A stretch of DNA of 64,000 nt from Acinetobacter brisouii (GCF_008993995.1 NZ_BKNN01000002.1:1-64000); one strand, 5' to 3'; positions 9,107 through 17,796 are shown, counted from the stretch's first letter. A program made the numbers and translations. The notes: generated by a model from the sequence alone, not told the origin.

Positions 9107-9841
9107 TTAGAAACGGTAGGTCACACCCACTTTGGCAGATGGCAACCACTTGTATTTATCATCATTGGCAATTTTATTTTCCTGTGCTTTTAAATCACTT
9201 TGAAATTGGGCATTACTGCCACCAGAATTGACAGTTGCATCCGATGCCAGTGTTACAGTTGGATTATCTGTGTAGTAAGCACCAATTTCTCCAAATACAC
9301 CCCAGTGCTCACTCAGCATTGGACGAGCACCAATTCCGACATACGGCGCAATATCATTTTTATACTTCATTTTGCCTGTAATATTGCCGTCAATGTTGTA
9401 TTTAGTGTCATTGACGGTGACATTGCCATTGCTAGACTGTGAAGTCAGTTTATAGTCATTGTCCAAATATGCTGCCCCTGCCGCCACATAAACGGACTTA
9501 GCAAAGGCATTCTGACTTGCTCCCCAAGGGTGCATTTCTGCGTTTAAATAGACGTTATTGTTATTGTCCTGATCGAGATCGTATTTGGTTCCATGACTTT
9601 TAATATCATTACGCCAATTAATATCTCCACCGTTATAACCCAAACTTACACCAACATAAGGGTTTACATCCCAAGTCAATGCACCGCCATAACCTGTTGT
9701 ACCTACTTCAGCACGTACGGAAGTCGGCAAGTAGGTTTTATAAGTATTGCCGGGTTCTGTAATCACAGGTTCATCTGCCAAAGCAACCCCTGCAATGGAA
9801 AACAGTGTTGAGGCAACCAAAATCTTTTGAAATTTTTTCAT
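9107..9841 (-). CDS. carO: CarO-family outer membrane protein
   Basis: The protein is predicted to be an eight-stranded outer membrane beta-barrel of the CarO type. In Acinetobacter this family is linked to uptake of small basic amino acids and to carbapenem susceptibility. The 244-aa precursor has a signal peptide ending near ALADEP. It contains VRAEVGTTGYGGAL, NPYVGVSLGYNGGDINW and YVAAGAAYLDNDY, which closely match CarO as I remember it, and it ends in an aromatic residue (VGVTYRF) as barrels do. The start at 9841 is supported by AGGAGA 8 bp upstream. CarO ends differently in A. baumannii, so this could be a paralogue rather than the orthologue. Confidence 0.8.
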   Translation of the reverse strand: MKKFQKILVASTLFSIAGVALADEPVITEPGNTYKTYLPTSVRAEVGTTGYGGALTWDVNPYVGVSLGYNGGDINWRNDIKSHGTKYDLDQDNNNNVYLNAEMHPWGASQNAFAKSVYVAAGAAYLDNDYKLTSQSSNGNVTVNDTKYNIDGNITGKMKYKNDIAPYVGIGARPMLSEHWGVFGEIGAYYTDNPTVTLASDATVNSGGSNAQFQSDLKAQENKIANDDKYKWLPSAKVGVTYRF

Positions 9842-10198
9842 TGAGATGTCTCCTAACAAATCGTGAATTTTCACTGACAGTCTTGCAGTTATGATTGGAC
9901 ATACTAGAGTTAAAAGTGGCTTTTTTTCATACGTTTTTTATGCTGAATTTGCAGGGTTTATGTTATTGTTTGATACAGTTTTTCAAAATATTTAATGAAA
10001 TATATTAAAAATCAAATAGTTAAATTTTAGCTTATATACATAAAATAACCAAATCAATAGCAGCATTTCATGAGTTGGATTTAACTGTCGAACTTGCTTT
10101 TCCTGAAATCTTGACTGTTTTGCTATTTTTTCAATCGCATGACTTTATTTTTAGTGTAAAATCGCTGTAATTTTTTGAGCGTAATTTGGGATTAGCAT
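9842..10198. other. Divergent intergenic region between the CarO-like gene and dapD
   Basis: 357 AT-rich bases with no supported gene. The carO ribosome binding site AGGAGA is visible on the minus strand just above the start. A TAAAAT hexamer at 10157-10162 could be a dapD -10 element, and TTGACT occurs at 10111-10116, but the spacing between them is too long to pair. The region must hold divergent promoters; I cannot place them confidently. Confidence 0.4.
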
Positions 10199-11020
10199 AT
10201 GTCTGAACTTGCTACAATTATTGAACAAGCCTTTGAAAACCGTGCCAACTTTACTGCAGCAGACTGTCCTGCTGAAGTTCGTGATGCTGTTGAGCAAGCG
10301 ATTCAAGGTTTAGACAACGGTAGCCTTCGTGTTGCAGAAAAAATTGATGGTGAGTGGGTTGTTCACCAATGGTTGAAAAAAGCGGTACTTTTATCATTCA
10401 AACTCAATGATAACAAACCAATCGAATCTTGCGACCTTCGTTTCTACGACAAAGTTGACACTAAATTCAAAGGTTGGACTGAAGAACAATTTAAAGCCGC
10501 TGGCGTACGTGTTGTACCACCAGCAGTTGCACGTCGTGGTAGCTTCCAAGCGAAAAACGTTGTCCTTATGCCATCTTATGTGAACATCGGTGCATATGTT
10601 GATGAAGGTACAATGGTTGATACATGGGCAACTGTAGGTTCATGTGCACAAATCGGTAAAAACGTTCACTTGTCTGGCGGTGTTGGTATTGGTGGTGTTC
10701 TTGAACCACTTCAAGCAAACCCAACCATTATTGAAGACAACTGTTTCATCGGTGCACGTTCTGAAATCGTTGAAGGCGTGATCGTTGAAGAAGGTTCTGT
10801 AATTTCAATGGGCGTGTTCATTGGTCAATCAACCAAGATTTATGACCGCGCAACTGGCGAAATCCATTACGGTCGCGTACCAGCAGGTTCTGTGGTTGTT
10901 GCGGGTAGCCTTCCATCTAAATGCGGTACTTACAGCCTATACGCTGCAATCATCGTGAAAAAAGTGGATGCGCAAACTCGTGCAAAAACTAGCTTGAACG
11001 ATTTGCTTCGCGACGAGTAA
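10199..11020 (+). CDS. dapD: Tetrahydrodipicolinate N-succinyltransferase
   Basis: DapD transfers succinyl from succinyl-CoA to tetrahydrodipicolinate in lysine and meso-diaminopimelate synthesis. The 273-aa product matches the usual length. It has an N-terminal helical domain (residues 1-100) and a left-handed beta-helix of hexapeptide repeats (about 105-240). Conserved segments include [60 protein letters not shown] and [11 protein letters not shown]. It appears monocistronic, with a terminator structure downstream. Confidence 0.97.
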   Translation: MSELATIIEQAFENRANFTAADCPAEVRDAVEQAIQGLDNGSLRVAEKIDGEWVVHQWLKKAVLLSFKLNDNKPIESCDLRFYDKVDTKFKGWTEEQFKAAGVRVVPPAVARRGSFQAKNVVLMPSYVNIGAYVDEGTMVDTWATVGSCAQIGKNVHLSGGVGIGGVLEPLQANPTIIEDNCFIGARSEIVEGVIVEEGSVISMGVFIGQSTKIYDRATGEIHYGRVPAGSVVVAGSLPSKCGTYSLYAAIIVKKVDAQTRAKTSLNDLLRDE

Positions 11021-11054
11021 TCTCGACACTGTTGCGGAACTTAAACCGTTCCTC

Positions 11055-11112
11055 GGAGCGTCCATCGCTCCTCGTCTCTACGGTTGTAAAATCGTAGAGA
11101 TTTTTGTTTTTT
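11055..11112 (+). terminator. Tandem hairpins with terminator after dapD
   Basis: A first hairpin GGAGCG/CGCTCC (11055-11060 with 11066-11071) is followed by TCTCTACG/CGTAGAGA (11075-11082 with 11093-11100) and then a T-rich run. The second hairpin is the likely terminator. Confidence 0.8.
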
Positions 11113-11134
11113 AAAATACCATGGTTACTTTACT

Positions 11135-11845
11135 ATGAATCCGCTTCGCTCCTCTCAAATCCCTGTGACTGATCCTGCCGCAGGTTTACGTATTACCGAG
11201 ATTTTCTATTCACTACAAGGTGAAGCGAATACCGCAGGACTACCAACGGTTTTTATCCGTTTAACAGGTTGCCCTCTGCGCTGTACCTATTGTGATACGA
11301 CTTATTCCTTTGAGGGTGGTGAGCGCTGGTCTTTAGATAAAATCATTGAAACTGCTCAATCTTATCAAACCCCGTATATTTGCGTGACAGGTGGCGAACC
11401 ACTGGCTCAGCCTAACTGCATCACACTTATCGATCGCTTATGTGAGATGGGTTTTGAAGTTTCTTTAGAAACCAGTGGCGCGCTTGACGTCAGCAAAGTT
11501 GATCCGCGCGTTTCTAAGGTTCTTGATCTAAAAACCCCAACTTCGGGTGAAGCACACCGCAATTTACTCAGCAATCTAGACTTACTGACCGCCAAAGATC
11601 AGATCAAATTTGTGATTTGTAATCGCGAAGATTATGAATGGTCAAAGCAACAAGTTGCAGAGTATCAGCTCGACCAAAAAGTCAGTACCGTTTGGTTCTC
11701 CCCTGCTTTTGCTGTCGAGAAAGGTAATGCCAAATTGCCACGTTTTGCGCGTGACTTGGCTCAGTGGATTTTAGATGATCACCTCCCTGTTCGTTTTCAG
11801 TTACAACTGCATAAACTGTTGTGGCAAGATGAAACAGGTCGTTAA
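11135..11845 (+). CDS. queE: 7-carboxy-7-deazaguanine synthase QueE
   Basis: QueE is a radical-SAM enzyme that converts 6-carboxytetrahydropterin to 7-carboxy-7-deazaguanine in queuosine synthesis. The 236-aa product has the cluster-binding cysteines in CPLRCTYC at about residues 46-53, with the substrate-contact segment FYSLQGEANTAG just before. VTGGEPLAQP is the glycine-rich SAM-contact segment. queC follows after 22 bp, so two consecutive enzymes of the pathway are cotranscribed. Confidence 0.95.
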   Translation: MNPLRSSQIPVTDPAAGLRITEIFYSLQGEANTAGLPTVFIRLTGCPLRCTYCDTTYSFEGGERWSLDKIIETAQSYQTPYICVTGGEPLAQPNCITLIDRLCEMGFEVSLETSGALDVSKVDPRVSKVLDLKTPTSGEAHRNLLSNLDLLTAKDQIKFVICNREDYEWSKQQVAEYQLDQKVSTVWFSPAFAVEKGNAKLPRFARDLAQWILDDHLPVRFQLQLHKLLWQDETGR

Positions 11846-11867
11846 TTAACTTTTTTGGAGAATGAAT

Positions 11868-12539
11868 ATGCGCCCACGCGCCATAGTTTTATTATCTGGT
11901 GGCTTAGACTCAACTACTTGTTTAGCTTGGGCGCAAGCACGCTATGAATGTATTGCCCTCAGCTTTCAGTATGGTCAGCGCTCAAGCACCGAACTTGATG
12001 CAGCCAAAGCATTGGCTAAGCGTTCGGGTGTAGAACATCGCATTATCAATATTGATTTAGGCAATCTCGGTGGCTCAGCACTGACTGACCATAACATTGC
12101 TGTCCCTGAACAAGCACAAGAAGGTATTCCTGTAACTTATGTTCCAGCACGTAACACTATTTTCTTGTCTTATGCCCTTGCGGCAGCCGAAGTTTTCTCT
12201 GCTGAAGCCATTGTGATTGGCGTAAATGCTGTAGATTACTCAGGTTATCCTGACTGCCGACCTGCATTTATTGAGGCTTTTGCCAACCTTGCAAGCCTTG
12301 CAACCAAAGCAGGCGTTGAAGGAAAACCACTTAAAATTGAAACACCTCTGTTACATTTATCTAAAGGGAATATAATACGTCTCGGTCTTGAACATGGTGT
12401 AGACTACAGTCAAACAGTCTCTTGCTACCAAGCAGACGACCAAGGACGTGCTTGTGGTAAATGCGATAGCTGCCGCTTACGTAAAGAAGGCTTTGTTCAG
12501 GCAGGTGTTGCAGATCCAACACGTTATATACCTCAATAA
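11868..12539 (+). CDS. queC: 7-cyano-7-deazaguanine synthase QueC
   Basis: QueC converts 7-carboxy-7-deazaguanine to preQ0 with ammonia and ATP. The 223-aa product has the PP-loop motif [10 protein letters not shown] near residues 8-17. Four C-terminal cysteines ([18 protein letters not shown]) bind zinc. ATG 11868 is chosen because GGAG at 11857-11860 is 7 bp upstream; the ATG at 11862 is too close. It sits in an operon with queE, and the small exported-protein gene follows after 12 bp. Confidence 0.95.
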   Translation: MRPRAIVLLSGGLDSTTCLAWAQARYECIALSFQYGQRSSTELDAAKALAKRSGVEHRIINIDLGNLGGSALTDHNIAVPEQAQEGIPVTYVPARNTIFLSYALAAAEVFSAEAIVIGVNAVDYSGYPDCRPAFIEAFANLASLATKAGVEGKPLKIETPLLHLSKGNIIRLGLEHGVDYSQTVSCYQADDQGRACGKCDSCRLRKEGFVQAGVADPTRYIPQ

Positions 12540-12551
12540 AAGGCAGGTTTT

Positions 12552-12956
12552 ATGAAATTTTTAAATTCAAAACTGATTGTTTCTACTCTTTTTTCTGCAC
12601 TTGCATTCACTGCAACAGTTTCTCATGCAGCACAAGACCCATCTAAAAGTACGAACGTGCGTGGTACGTTAATTGGTAACTGTAAAGAAAGTGCAGGTAA
12701 AGGTGGCAAACTGACTGCTGCGGAAGCAGATAAGTTTTGTACTTGCCAAGTCGATGCTGAAGGTCGTTTGACTAAAGCACAAGAATGGCAAATTATCAGT
12801 ACTGTGAATCAAAAGAAAAGCCCAAGCTCACTTCCTTTCATTCAACAGCAAAACAAAGCAATCCAATCTTGCTTTGGTCCTCAGCTGACTTCAAAACTAA
12901 AATCATTGTCTGAAGAAGCAATGAAAAATGCTCAAGCAGCAGAGAAAAAGAAATAA
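12552..12956 (+). CDS. Small exported hypothetical protein
   Basis: I do not recognise a named family. The 134-aa precursor has a classical signal peptide ending at about ATVSHA-A (residues 26-27). The mature part has four cysteines (GNCKES, FCTCQ, SCFG) that could form disulfides in the periplasm, and a Lys/Ala-rich C-terminal helix. The arrangement of a CTC motif after an EADKFC segment recalls small Cys-containing periplasmic proteins seen in Acinetobacter. The gene is 12 bp after queC and is followed by a terminator, so it is the last gene of that operon; a link to queuosine is not implied. Confidence 0.75.
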   Translation: MKFLNSKLIVSTLFSALAFTATVSHAAQDPSKSTNVRGTLIGNCKESAGKGGKLTAAEADKFCTCQVDAEGRLTKAQEWQIISTVNQKKSPSSLPFIQQQNKAIQSCFGPQLTSKLKSLSEEAMKNAQAAEKKK

Positions 12957-12982
12957 GACATCACCACTGAGTGATTCAATAA

Positions 12983-13009
12983 ACTAGCCACAATGTGGCT
13001 AGTTTTTTT
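12983..13009 (+). terminator. Terminator after the exported protein gene
   Basis: ACTAGCCAC/GTGGCTAGT (12983-12991 with 12995-13003) is followed by a run of T residues. The ATG at 13010 lies against this T-run, which argues against its use as the next start. Confidence 0.88.
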
Positions 13010-13021
13010 ATGGAACAACGC

Positions 13022-13741
13022 ATGACATTAGAAACAGAAAACTTGAATATACACCACGCTTGGAACAGCAATGCTCAAGATAAAAAATTTGTCGCTTCTT
13101 ACAGTGGCGGTAAAGACAGTACTCTCGCCCTCTATCAAGCTATGCAGATGGGCGAAGCGATTGGTTTAATCGTCATGCTTGAAGAAAATGGGCAAAAGTC
13201 ACGCTCACATGGTATGTCACTTGAAATTATCCATGCGCAGGCTGAAGCGATTGGACTGCCGATTTTAACCGCTTCAGCAACATGGCAAAGTTATGAAGCA
13301 CAGTTTATTCAGCTTCTTGAACAGCAAAAAGCACTGGGTGCAGAAGTTCTGGTGACGGGTGATATTGACTTACTCGGTCATGCCGAATGGAACCAATCCG
13401 TTTGCGATAAAAGCCAGCTTCAACTGTGCATGCCACTCTGGCAAAAACCACGTTTAGAGATTATTCACGAATTGATTAACTTGGGTTTTCACAGTGTGAT
13501 TGTTACCGTAAATCTCAATCTAGGTATGAAAGCCGAAGACCTCGGGCGAGTCTTAACCTCTGAATATGTGGATGAACTCTGTGCGCGTGGTATTGATCCT
13601 TGTGGTGAAGCAGGTGAATTTCACACCACAGTGATTGATGGACCGATCTTCAAAACACCACTTTCAATGTGCAAAGGTGATATTCTCTATCACGAAAATT
13701 ATGCATTTTTACCACTCACATTAGAACATCATGCCATTTAA
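13022..13741 (+). CDS. Dph6-like ATP pyrophosphatase (adenine nucleotide alpha hydrolase family)
   Basis: The 239-aa product belongs to the PP-loop family that includes eukaryotic diphthine-ammonia ligase Dph6. The motif SYSGGKDSTLAL near residues 26-37 binds ATP. LVTGDID and the C-terminal CGEAGEFHTTVIDGP are hallmark segments of this family. Bacteria lack diphthamide, so the substrate here is unknown. I choose ATG 13022, with GGAA 6-7 bp upstream, over ATG 13010, which overlaps the terminator T-run. bcp begins 9 bp after the stop. Confidence 0.88.
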   Translation: MTLETENLNIHHAWNSNAQDKKFVASYSGGKDSTLALYQAMQMGEAIGLIVMLEENGQKSRSHGMSLEIIHAQAEAIGLPILTASATWQSYEAQFIQLLEQQKALGAEVLVTGDIDLLGHAEWNQSVCDKSQLQLCMPLWQKPRLEIIHELINLGFHSVIVTVNLNLGMKAEDLGRVLTSEYVDELCARGIDPCGEAGEFHTTVIDGPIFKTPLSMCKGDILYHENYAFLPLTLEHHAI

Positions 13742-13750
13742 GGATTGAAC

Positions 13751-14212
13751 ATGACAGACAGTATCCAACTTCCAAATCAAACCTTTCCAACAACAACAGG
13801 GGATATCAACTTAGCTGAAGTGAAATCTGAATGGTTGATTGTTTATTTTTATCCAAAAGACTCAACCCCAGGTTGTACCACTCAAGCCGTTGATTTTTCA
13901 TGCATCCAAGATCAATTTACAGAACAAGGTGCAACAATTTTTGGTATTTCTCGTGATTCGGTTAAATCACATCAGAACTTTACTGAAAAACAGGCATTAA
14001 AAATTGAACTGATTAGCGATAAAGAAGAAGTACTCTGCCAGCATTTTGATGTGATTAAAGAAAAAAATATGTATGGCAAAAAGGTGATGGGCATTGAACG
14101 CTCAACCTTTATTTTCCATAACGGCAAGCTCGTTAAAGAATATCGTAAAGTTAAAGCTGCGGGGCATGCAGAACAAGTTCTTGCTGATTTAAAAGCCTTG
14201 AAAGCAGCCTAA
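13751..14212 (+). CDS. bcp: Thioredoxin-dependent peroxiredoxin Bcp
   Basis: Bcp reduces peroxides in the cytoplasm with electrons from thioredoxin. The 153-aa product has the peroxidatic Cys in YPKDSTPGCTTQAVDF near residue 45. The resolving Cys expected five residues later in E. coli Bcp is absent at that place (TTQAV), so this enzyme may use another resolving Cys (for example SCIQ or LCQHF) or act as a 1-Cys type. GISRDSVKSHQNF and a conserved ERSTF segment are present. AAGGA lies 6 bp before ATG 13751. It is probably cotranscribed with the Dph6-like gene. Confidence 0.9.
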   Translation: MTDSIQLPNQTFPTTTGDINLAEVKSEWLIVYFYPKDSTPGCTTQAVDFSCIQDQFTEQGATIFGISRDSVKSHQNFTEKQALKIELISDKEEVLCQHFDVIKEKNMYGKKVMGIERSTFIFHNGKLVKEYRKVKAAGHAEQVLADLKALKAA

Positions 14213-14218
14213 CAAATT

Positions 14219-14246
14219 ATAGCTAGCCTGTGCGCTAGCTATTTCT
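14219..14246 (+). terminator. Hairpin after bcp
   Basis: ATAGCTAGC/GCTAGCTAT (14219-14227 with 14234-14242) is followed by a short T-rich stretch. It separates the convergent bcp and nicotinamide-nucleotide adenylyltransferase genes. Confidence 0.7.
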
Positions 14247-14809
14247 TAAAAATGATGACTATCCTGAGTTGCAAAGCGTCGCTGTAACTCTGCATAAACT
14301 GGCGTGGTTTGAAATTTCTCTAGAAACTCAATCGTGCCTTGTGGGAAATATTGCGTCTGAATTTCACCACGATAATACGCTTCCCGCATCGGTGTCGCAG
14401 AAATCGAATCTTTCAAACTTTCCAGTTCAACCAACGTCCAGTTTGGAAATAATTCTAAATAATAAGACGACTCATCTTTAAAGTGACCAATCAGTCCAAT
14501 CTTGGCTTGTGCAGGCGTTTTTTCAGCAACCAAATCTTTGACCAGCTTCACCCATTTCTGATCATCATAAACATCGACAACATGCACAAAAACAATACGT
14601 TGTTGATCTTCCTCAGAAAAGTTCGACAAAATCATCTGTTCACGTTCTTGCGCCAGAAACGGGTTTTTAATACTGCGTTCTGATTGAGCCGAACCTAAAG
14701 CAATAATGACTTTGTGGCTTTGTTGCAATGCAATCTCAATGGTTTGCATGTGTGCCAGATGAAATGGTTGAAAACGCCCAATGAAAACAAGATAATCAAA
14801 GTGATACAT
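14246..14809 (-). CDS. nadM: Nicotinamide-nucleotide adenylyltransferase, NadM type
   Basis: The protein is predicted to transfer AMP from ATP to NMN, forming NAD+. The 187-aa product starts with VFIGRFQPFHLAHM, the nucleotidyltransferase motif equivalent to HxGH (here HLAH). The C-terminal nucleotide-binding motif is ISATPMREAYY. It lacks the Nudix domain found in the bifunctional cyanobacterial relatives. Two adjacent ATG codons (14812 and 14809) could start it, neither with a clear ribosome binding site; a longer in-frame start at 14875 gives a non-homologous extension. The promoter lies near the divergent enoyl-CoA hydratase gene. Confidence 0.82.
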   Translation of the reverse strand: MYHFDYLVFIGRFQPFHLAHMQTIEIALQQSHKVIIALGSAQSERSIKNPFLAQEREQMILSNFSEEDQQRIVFVHVVDVYDDQKWVKLVKDLVAEKTPAQAKIGLIGHFKDESSYYLELFPNWTLVELESLKDSISATPMREAYYRGEIQTQYFPQGTIEFLEKFQTTPVYAELQRRFATQDSHHF

Positions 14810-14926
14810 CATAGGATAGCAATAATTAAACCAAGGGATGGTGAAGTGTAATGATAAAGAATCATCGTGAAGCATAACAATTTACCATGTGAAAATCACG
14901 AAATACTGAAATAAAGGACATGAAAA

Positions 14927-15778
14927 ATGACGCTCACTTGTTTAACTCAAACTCATCAGCATTTACAGGCAGTCCTCGAAGATGGTGTGCTGACTTTAGC
15001 CATTGACCGTGCCATTGCCAAAAATGCGATTTATAGTGGGTTGTATTTATGGATTGCTCAGGCACTCGATCAAGCCGATAACAGTGATGAAGTCCGTGTT
15101 GTCATTCTGCGTGGTGCTGGCGATGACTTTACTGCAGGCAATGACATGCAGGACTTTCTCGAATCCATGCAGCAACCCGATGCAACACCCGCAGCAGAAC
15201 AGCCCCCATTTGTTTTACTTAAATCAGCCGCTAAATTTTCTAAACCTTTAATTGTTGCAGTGAAAGGTGTGGCGATTGGGATTGGGGTAACTTTATTACT
15301 ACATGCAGATTTGGCTTTTGCAGATGAATCTGCGGTGTTCCAATTACCATTTGTCAGTCTAGGGCTTTCTCCTGAGGGCGGCGCAAGTAAATTACTGGTA
15401 CAACAGGTCGGCTATCATCATGCAGCAGCACTGCTCTTTACTGCACAAAAATTTGATGCACATGCCGCAGAAAAATTTGGCTTGATTAATCAGGTATTCT
15501 CGAGTGAACATATGCATGCGCCTTATCATTTAATGGCATTGAAAGAACACCGAGATGTTTATGATTTTGCTGATCAAACTGCAAAAACCATGGCAAAACT
15601 TCCGATTGCTTCACTCAAACAAACCAAAGCACTGATGAAGCAGAATCTACCTGAAATCTTGAAGTGGATTGATGAAGAAGCTGAAATTTTCATGCAACGG
15701 GTTAAATCCCCTGAACTCCATGAAGCAGTCAATGCGTTCTTAGAAAAGCGCACAACCGACTTTTCAAGATTTAACTAA
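14927..15778 (+). CDS. Enoyl-CoA hydratase/isomerase family protein
   Basis: The 283-aa product is a crotonase-fold enzyme acting on acyl-CoA. One oxyanion-hole segment is GDDFTAGNDMQDF near residues 64-76; the second is VKGVAIGIGVTLLLHADLAFA near 108-128. FVSLGLSPEGGASKLL carries a conserved Glu near residue 148. This pattern is more like delta3,delta2-enoyl-CoA isomerase or PaaG-type proteins than classical FadB, so the exact reaction cannot be assigned. AAAGGA lies upstream of the ATG. The gene appears to stand alone with a terminator behind it. Confidence 0.88.
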   Translation: MTLTCLTQTHQHLQAVLEDGVLTLAIDRAIAKNAIYSGLYLWIAQALDQADNSDEVRVVILRGAGDDFTAGNDMQDFLESMQQPDATPAAEQPPFVLLKSAAKFSKPLIVAVKGVAIGIGVTLLLHADLAFADESAVFQLPFVSLGLSPEGGASKLLVQQVGYHHAAALLFTAQKFDAHAAEKFGLINQVFSSEHMHAPYHLMALKEHRDVYDFADQTAKTMAKLPIASLKQTKALMKQNLPEILKWIDEEAEIFMQRVKSPELHEAVNAFLEKRTTDFSRFN

Positions 15779-15787
15779 AATATTTCT

Positions 15788-15820
15788 ACAGCAGGTCTAA
15801 TCCTGAGATCTGCTGTTTTT
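15788..15820 (+). terminator. Terminator after the enoyl-CoA hydratase gene
   Basis: An 11-bp stem with one wobble (15788-15798 with 15806-15816) is followed by TTTTT. Confidence 0.82.
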
Positions 15821-15893
15821 ACAACAAAATATCACATGCAAGTTTTTTCTAAATTGCCGATAATGCTGTGATCTTGTTGAGCGATAATCAAAT

Positions 15894-16649
15894 ATGAGCA
15901 CCTCAGATCTTACAAAAACGCGTTACCACGAAGCTGCACCGACTGATATTGATGTCAATCAATTTAAAAAAGTGGTTGAAAGCCGCCGTTCGGTACGTAA
16001 ATTTACCGACACCCCGATTCCTGCTGAAGTTTTAGATCAATGCCTCGACTGGGCAATGCTTGCTCCTAGTTCATCCAACCTACAACCGTGGATGTTTTAT
16101 GTCGTTCAATCGAGCCAGAAGAAAGCACAACTGGTCAAAGCCTGTATGGGACAATTGGCTGCTCGAACTGCATCTGAACTGATTGTTTGCGTAGCACGTA
16201 CGGATCGTATTGATGAAATGGCAAAGAAAAATCTCAGTCATTTCCCGATGCCTAAAACGCCAAAAGCGGTGCAACAGTATTATCGTTTTATTGGATATAA
16301 CTACCGCACAGGATTTTTGAATACTCTTGGCAATGCCAAGAAACTGGCATTTAGCGTTGTTCGTCAATTTACACCGCTGCCTGTCACTGCGTTTAGTCCT
16401 GCGGATCGTCAACTTTGGGCTGTGAAAAGCACTGCCCTTGCCTGTGAAAACTTAGTTCTTGCACTTCGTGCTTATGGTTTTGACAGTTGCATGATGGAAG
16501 GTTTTGATGAGCCACGTGTGCGTAAAATTTTACAGCTCAGTGATGAGGAATACCCTGTGATGGTGATCGGTGCAGGTGAACGTGCTGAAGATGGGGTGTT
16601 TTTCCCGCAGTATCGTTTTGAGCGTGAGCTATTTGTGCAAAAGGTTTAA
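15894..16649 (+). CDS. Nitroreductase family protein
   Basis: The 251-aa product belongs to the FMN-dependent nitroreductase superfamily. SRRSVRKFTDTPIP near residues 30-43 is the FMN phosphate-binding start of the family, and WAMLAPSSSNLQPWMFYVV follows. Later ACENLVLALRAYGFDSCMMEGFD and MVIGAGERAEDG match the usual C-terminal FMN-binding region. A central insert (about 105-150) with aromatic residues differs between subfamilies and probably shapes the substrate pocket. The physiological substrate is unknown. It appears monocistronic and is followed by a structured non-coding element. Confidence 0.9.
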   Translation: MSTSDLTKTRYHEAAPTDIDVNQFKKVVESRRSVRKFTDTPIPAEVLDQCLDWAMLAPSSSNLQPWMFYVVQSSQKKAQLVKACMGQLAARTASELIVCVARTDRIDEMAKKNLSHFPMPKTPKAVQQYYRFIGYNYRTGFLNTLGNAKKLAFSVVRQFTPLPVTAFSPADRQLWAVKSTALACENLVLALRAYGFDSCMMEGFDEPRVRKILQLSDEEYPVMVIGAGERAEDGVFFPQYRFERELFVQKV

Positions 16650-16692
16650 TCCAACGCTTTTAGCTACTCGCAGCAATTTGATACGCGCCAAA

Positions 16693-16826
16693 GTCATCAG
16701 CAACTGTTCGAGGCAGACTGAATATCGCAGCGTAAAGTTTCTGCGATCAGTTTAATGAAATGATGAACTCTGCCGAGTTTTGCTGATGACAATGGTTTTG
16801 CCTACTTTTGCCAAAACAAAAGTAGG
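16693..16826. repeat. Structured non-coding element with nested inverted repeats
   Basis: GTCATCAGCAA at 16693-16703 pairs with TTGCTGATGAC at 16780-16790. Inside, ATCGCAG (16724-16730) pairs with CTGCGAT (16741-16747). Just outside, CCTACTTTTG (16801-16810) and CAAAAGTAGG (16817-16826) form a perfect 10-bp hairpin with loop CCAAAA. No coding potential fits. A decayed hairpin of similar sequence occurs at about 29135-29158, so this may be a dispersed element. Confidence 0.7.
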
Positions 16827-16891
16827 ATTCAGCAAACATTCAGCCCTAGATCAAAAATAAATTACAAGATGGCATCTTGATCACTTTAATA

Positions 16892-17203
16892 CTAAACATC
16901 AACCATTTGAATAAATTCAAAAGCAGGCTCTTCATACGGATGACTGGCTTGCAACGCTTGAGCAACCTGCTTGGCTTGTGCTTCAGGAACAATGGTTTCT
17001 ACACGCCACTCTTCAAGTTGTTCGAGCTGATCAAGTTGCCCTAAAAATGGGTCTGCACCTTTCACAGGTTTAAACTGTCCAATGCCCTTCACTTGCCACG
17101 CACATTGTTCATAGTTGCCGATGCCACCTGCACCTGCAGCAAAAATGGCTTGTTTGGTTGATTCAAGATGGCTTTCAGGAACGTAATAGATGAGTTTGAG
17201 CAT
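16892..17203 (-). CDS. COG3323 / NIF3-insert-like domain protein
   Basis: The 103-aa product matches the small PII/CutA-like domain that is also found inserted in NIF3 (YqfO) proteins. Recognisable segments are LIYYVPESHLESTKQAIFAAGAGGIGNYEQCAW and the C-terminal ASHPYEEPAFEFI. The His in SHPYEEP may contribute to metal or ligand binding. No reaction is known for the stand-alone proteins. It starts 3 bp after the end of the minus-strand gene at 17206-17796, with GAGAG upstream of the ATG, so the two may be cotranscribed. Confidence 0.85.
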   Translation of the reverse strand: MLKLIYYVPESHLESTKQAIFAAGAGGIGNYEQCAWQVKGIGQFKPVKGADPFLGQLDQLEQLEEWRVETIVPEAQAKQVAQALQASHPYEEPAFEFIQMVDV

Positions 17204-17205
17204 TA

Positions 17206-17796
17206 TTACTCTCTATTTAGATAAATAATCTTTTCAATCTGTGAAGATGGGATGGTTTTCCCTCTTCCAGCATTAGCCCCGCTCTTTGTTATTGCTTTAT
17301 CATCTAAAACTATAGAAGATTTTGCATCTTTAAGTCGATAAAAGCCATTGATACCATCAATTTCAGATTTTTCCTCGTTGAAACCTTTTTCTCGAATAAT
17401 GTTTTGTAAGGACTCAATACGAATGTTCATATTCTTGATCTCTGGCACTAGAGCAGTGACTTTATGCATAAAACTTGCTATACCATCTACACTGTTGAGC
17501 AATCCATCTTCAAACCAAGATTGCTGCCCATTTGTTATACAACGGTGATAAAAACTAATTCGAATTTTTAAATCATCAGTTATTCTTAAATTTGGATTCA
17601 ATAAATACATGATCTCTACCAACATCATTCCATTATCCATATATTCCTGATAAAAACCTTGCGTATCCAAATTATTCATATAATTAAAAATATCACTAAG
17701 TTTTGACCTTAGAATGTCGACTGATATTTGATAATAATTTGCCAAACTATTTAAAGCATCCTGTCTAGAGTCATAACTAAATTTATAAATATGCAT
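17206..17796 (-). CDS. Orphan hypothetical protein, AT-rich
   Basis: I do not recognise this 196-aa protein. It is rich in Asn, Ile, Tyr and Asp, largely helical by appearance, and has no signal peptide or membrane segment. KFSYDSRQDALNSLANYYQISVD near the start resembles no domain I can name. The C-terminus is basic and Gly/Ser-rich (ITKSGANAGRGKTIPSS). The codon choice is visibly more AT-rich than in purL or the neighbouring COG3323 gene, which fits recent acquisition. No good ribosome binding site precedes ATG 17796. It lies between a COG3323 gene and the purL terminator. Confidence 0.65.
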   Translation of the reverse strand: MHIYKFSYDSRQDALNSLANYYQISVDILRSKLSDIFNYMNNLDTQGFYQEYMDNGMMLVEIMYLLNPNLRITDDLKIRISFYHRCITNGQQSWFEDGLLNSVDGIASFMHKVTALVPEIKNMNIRIESLQNIIREKGFNEEKSEIDGINGFYRLKDAKSSIVLDDKAITKSGANAGRGKTIPSSQIEKIIYLNRE

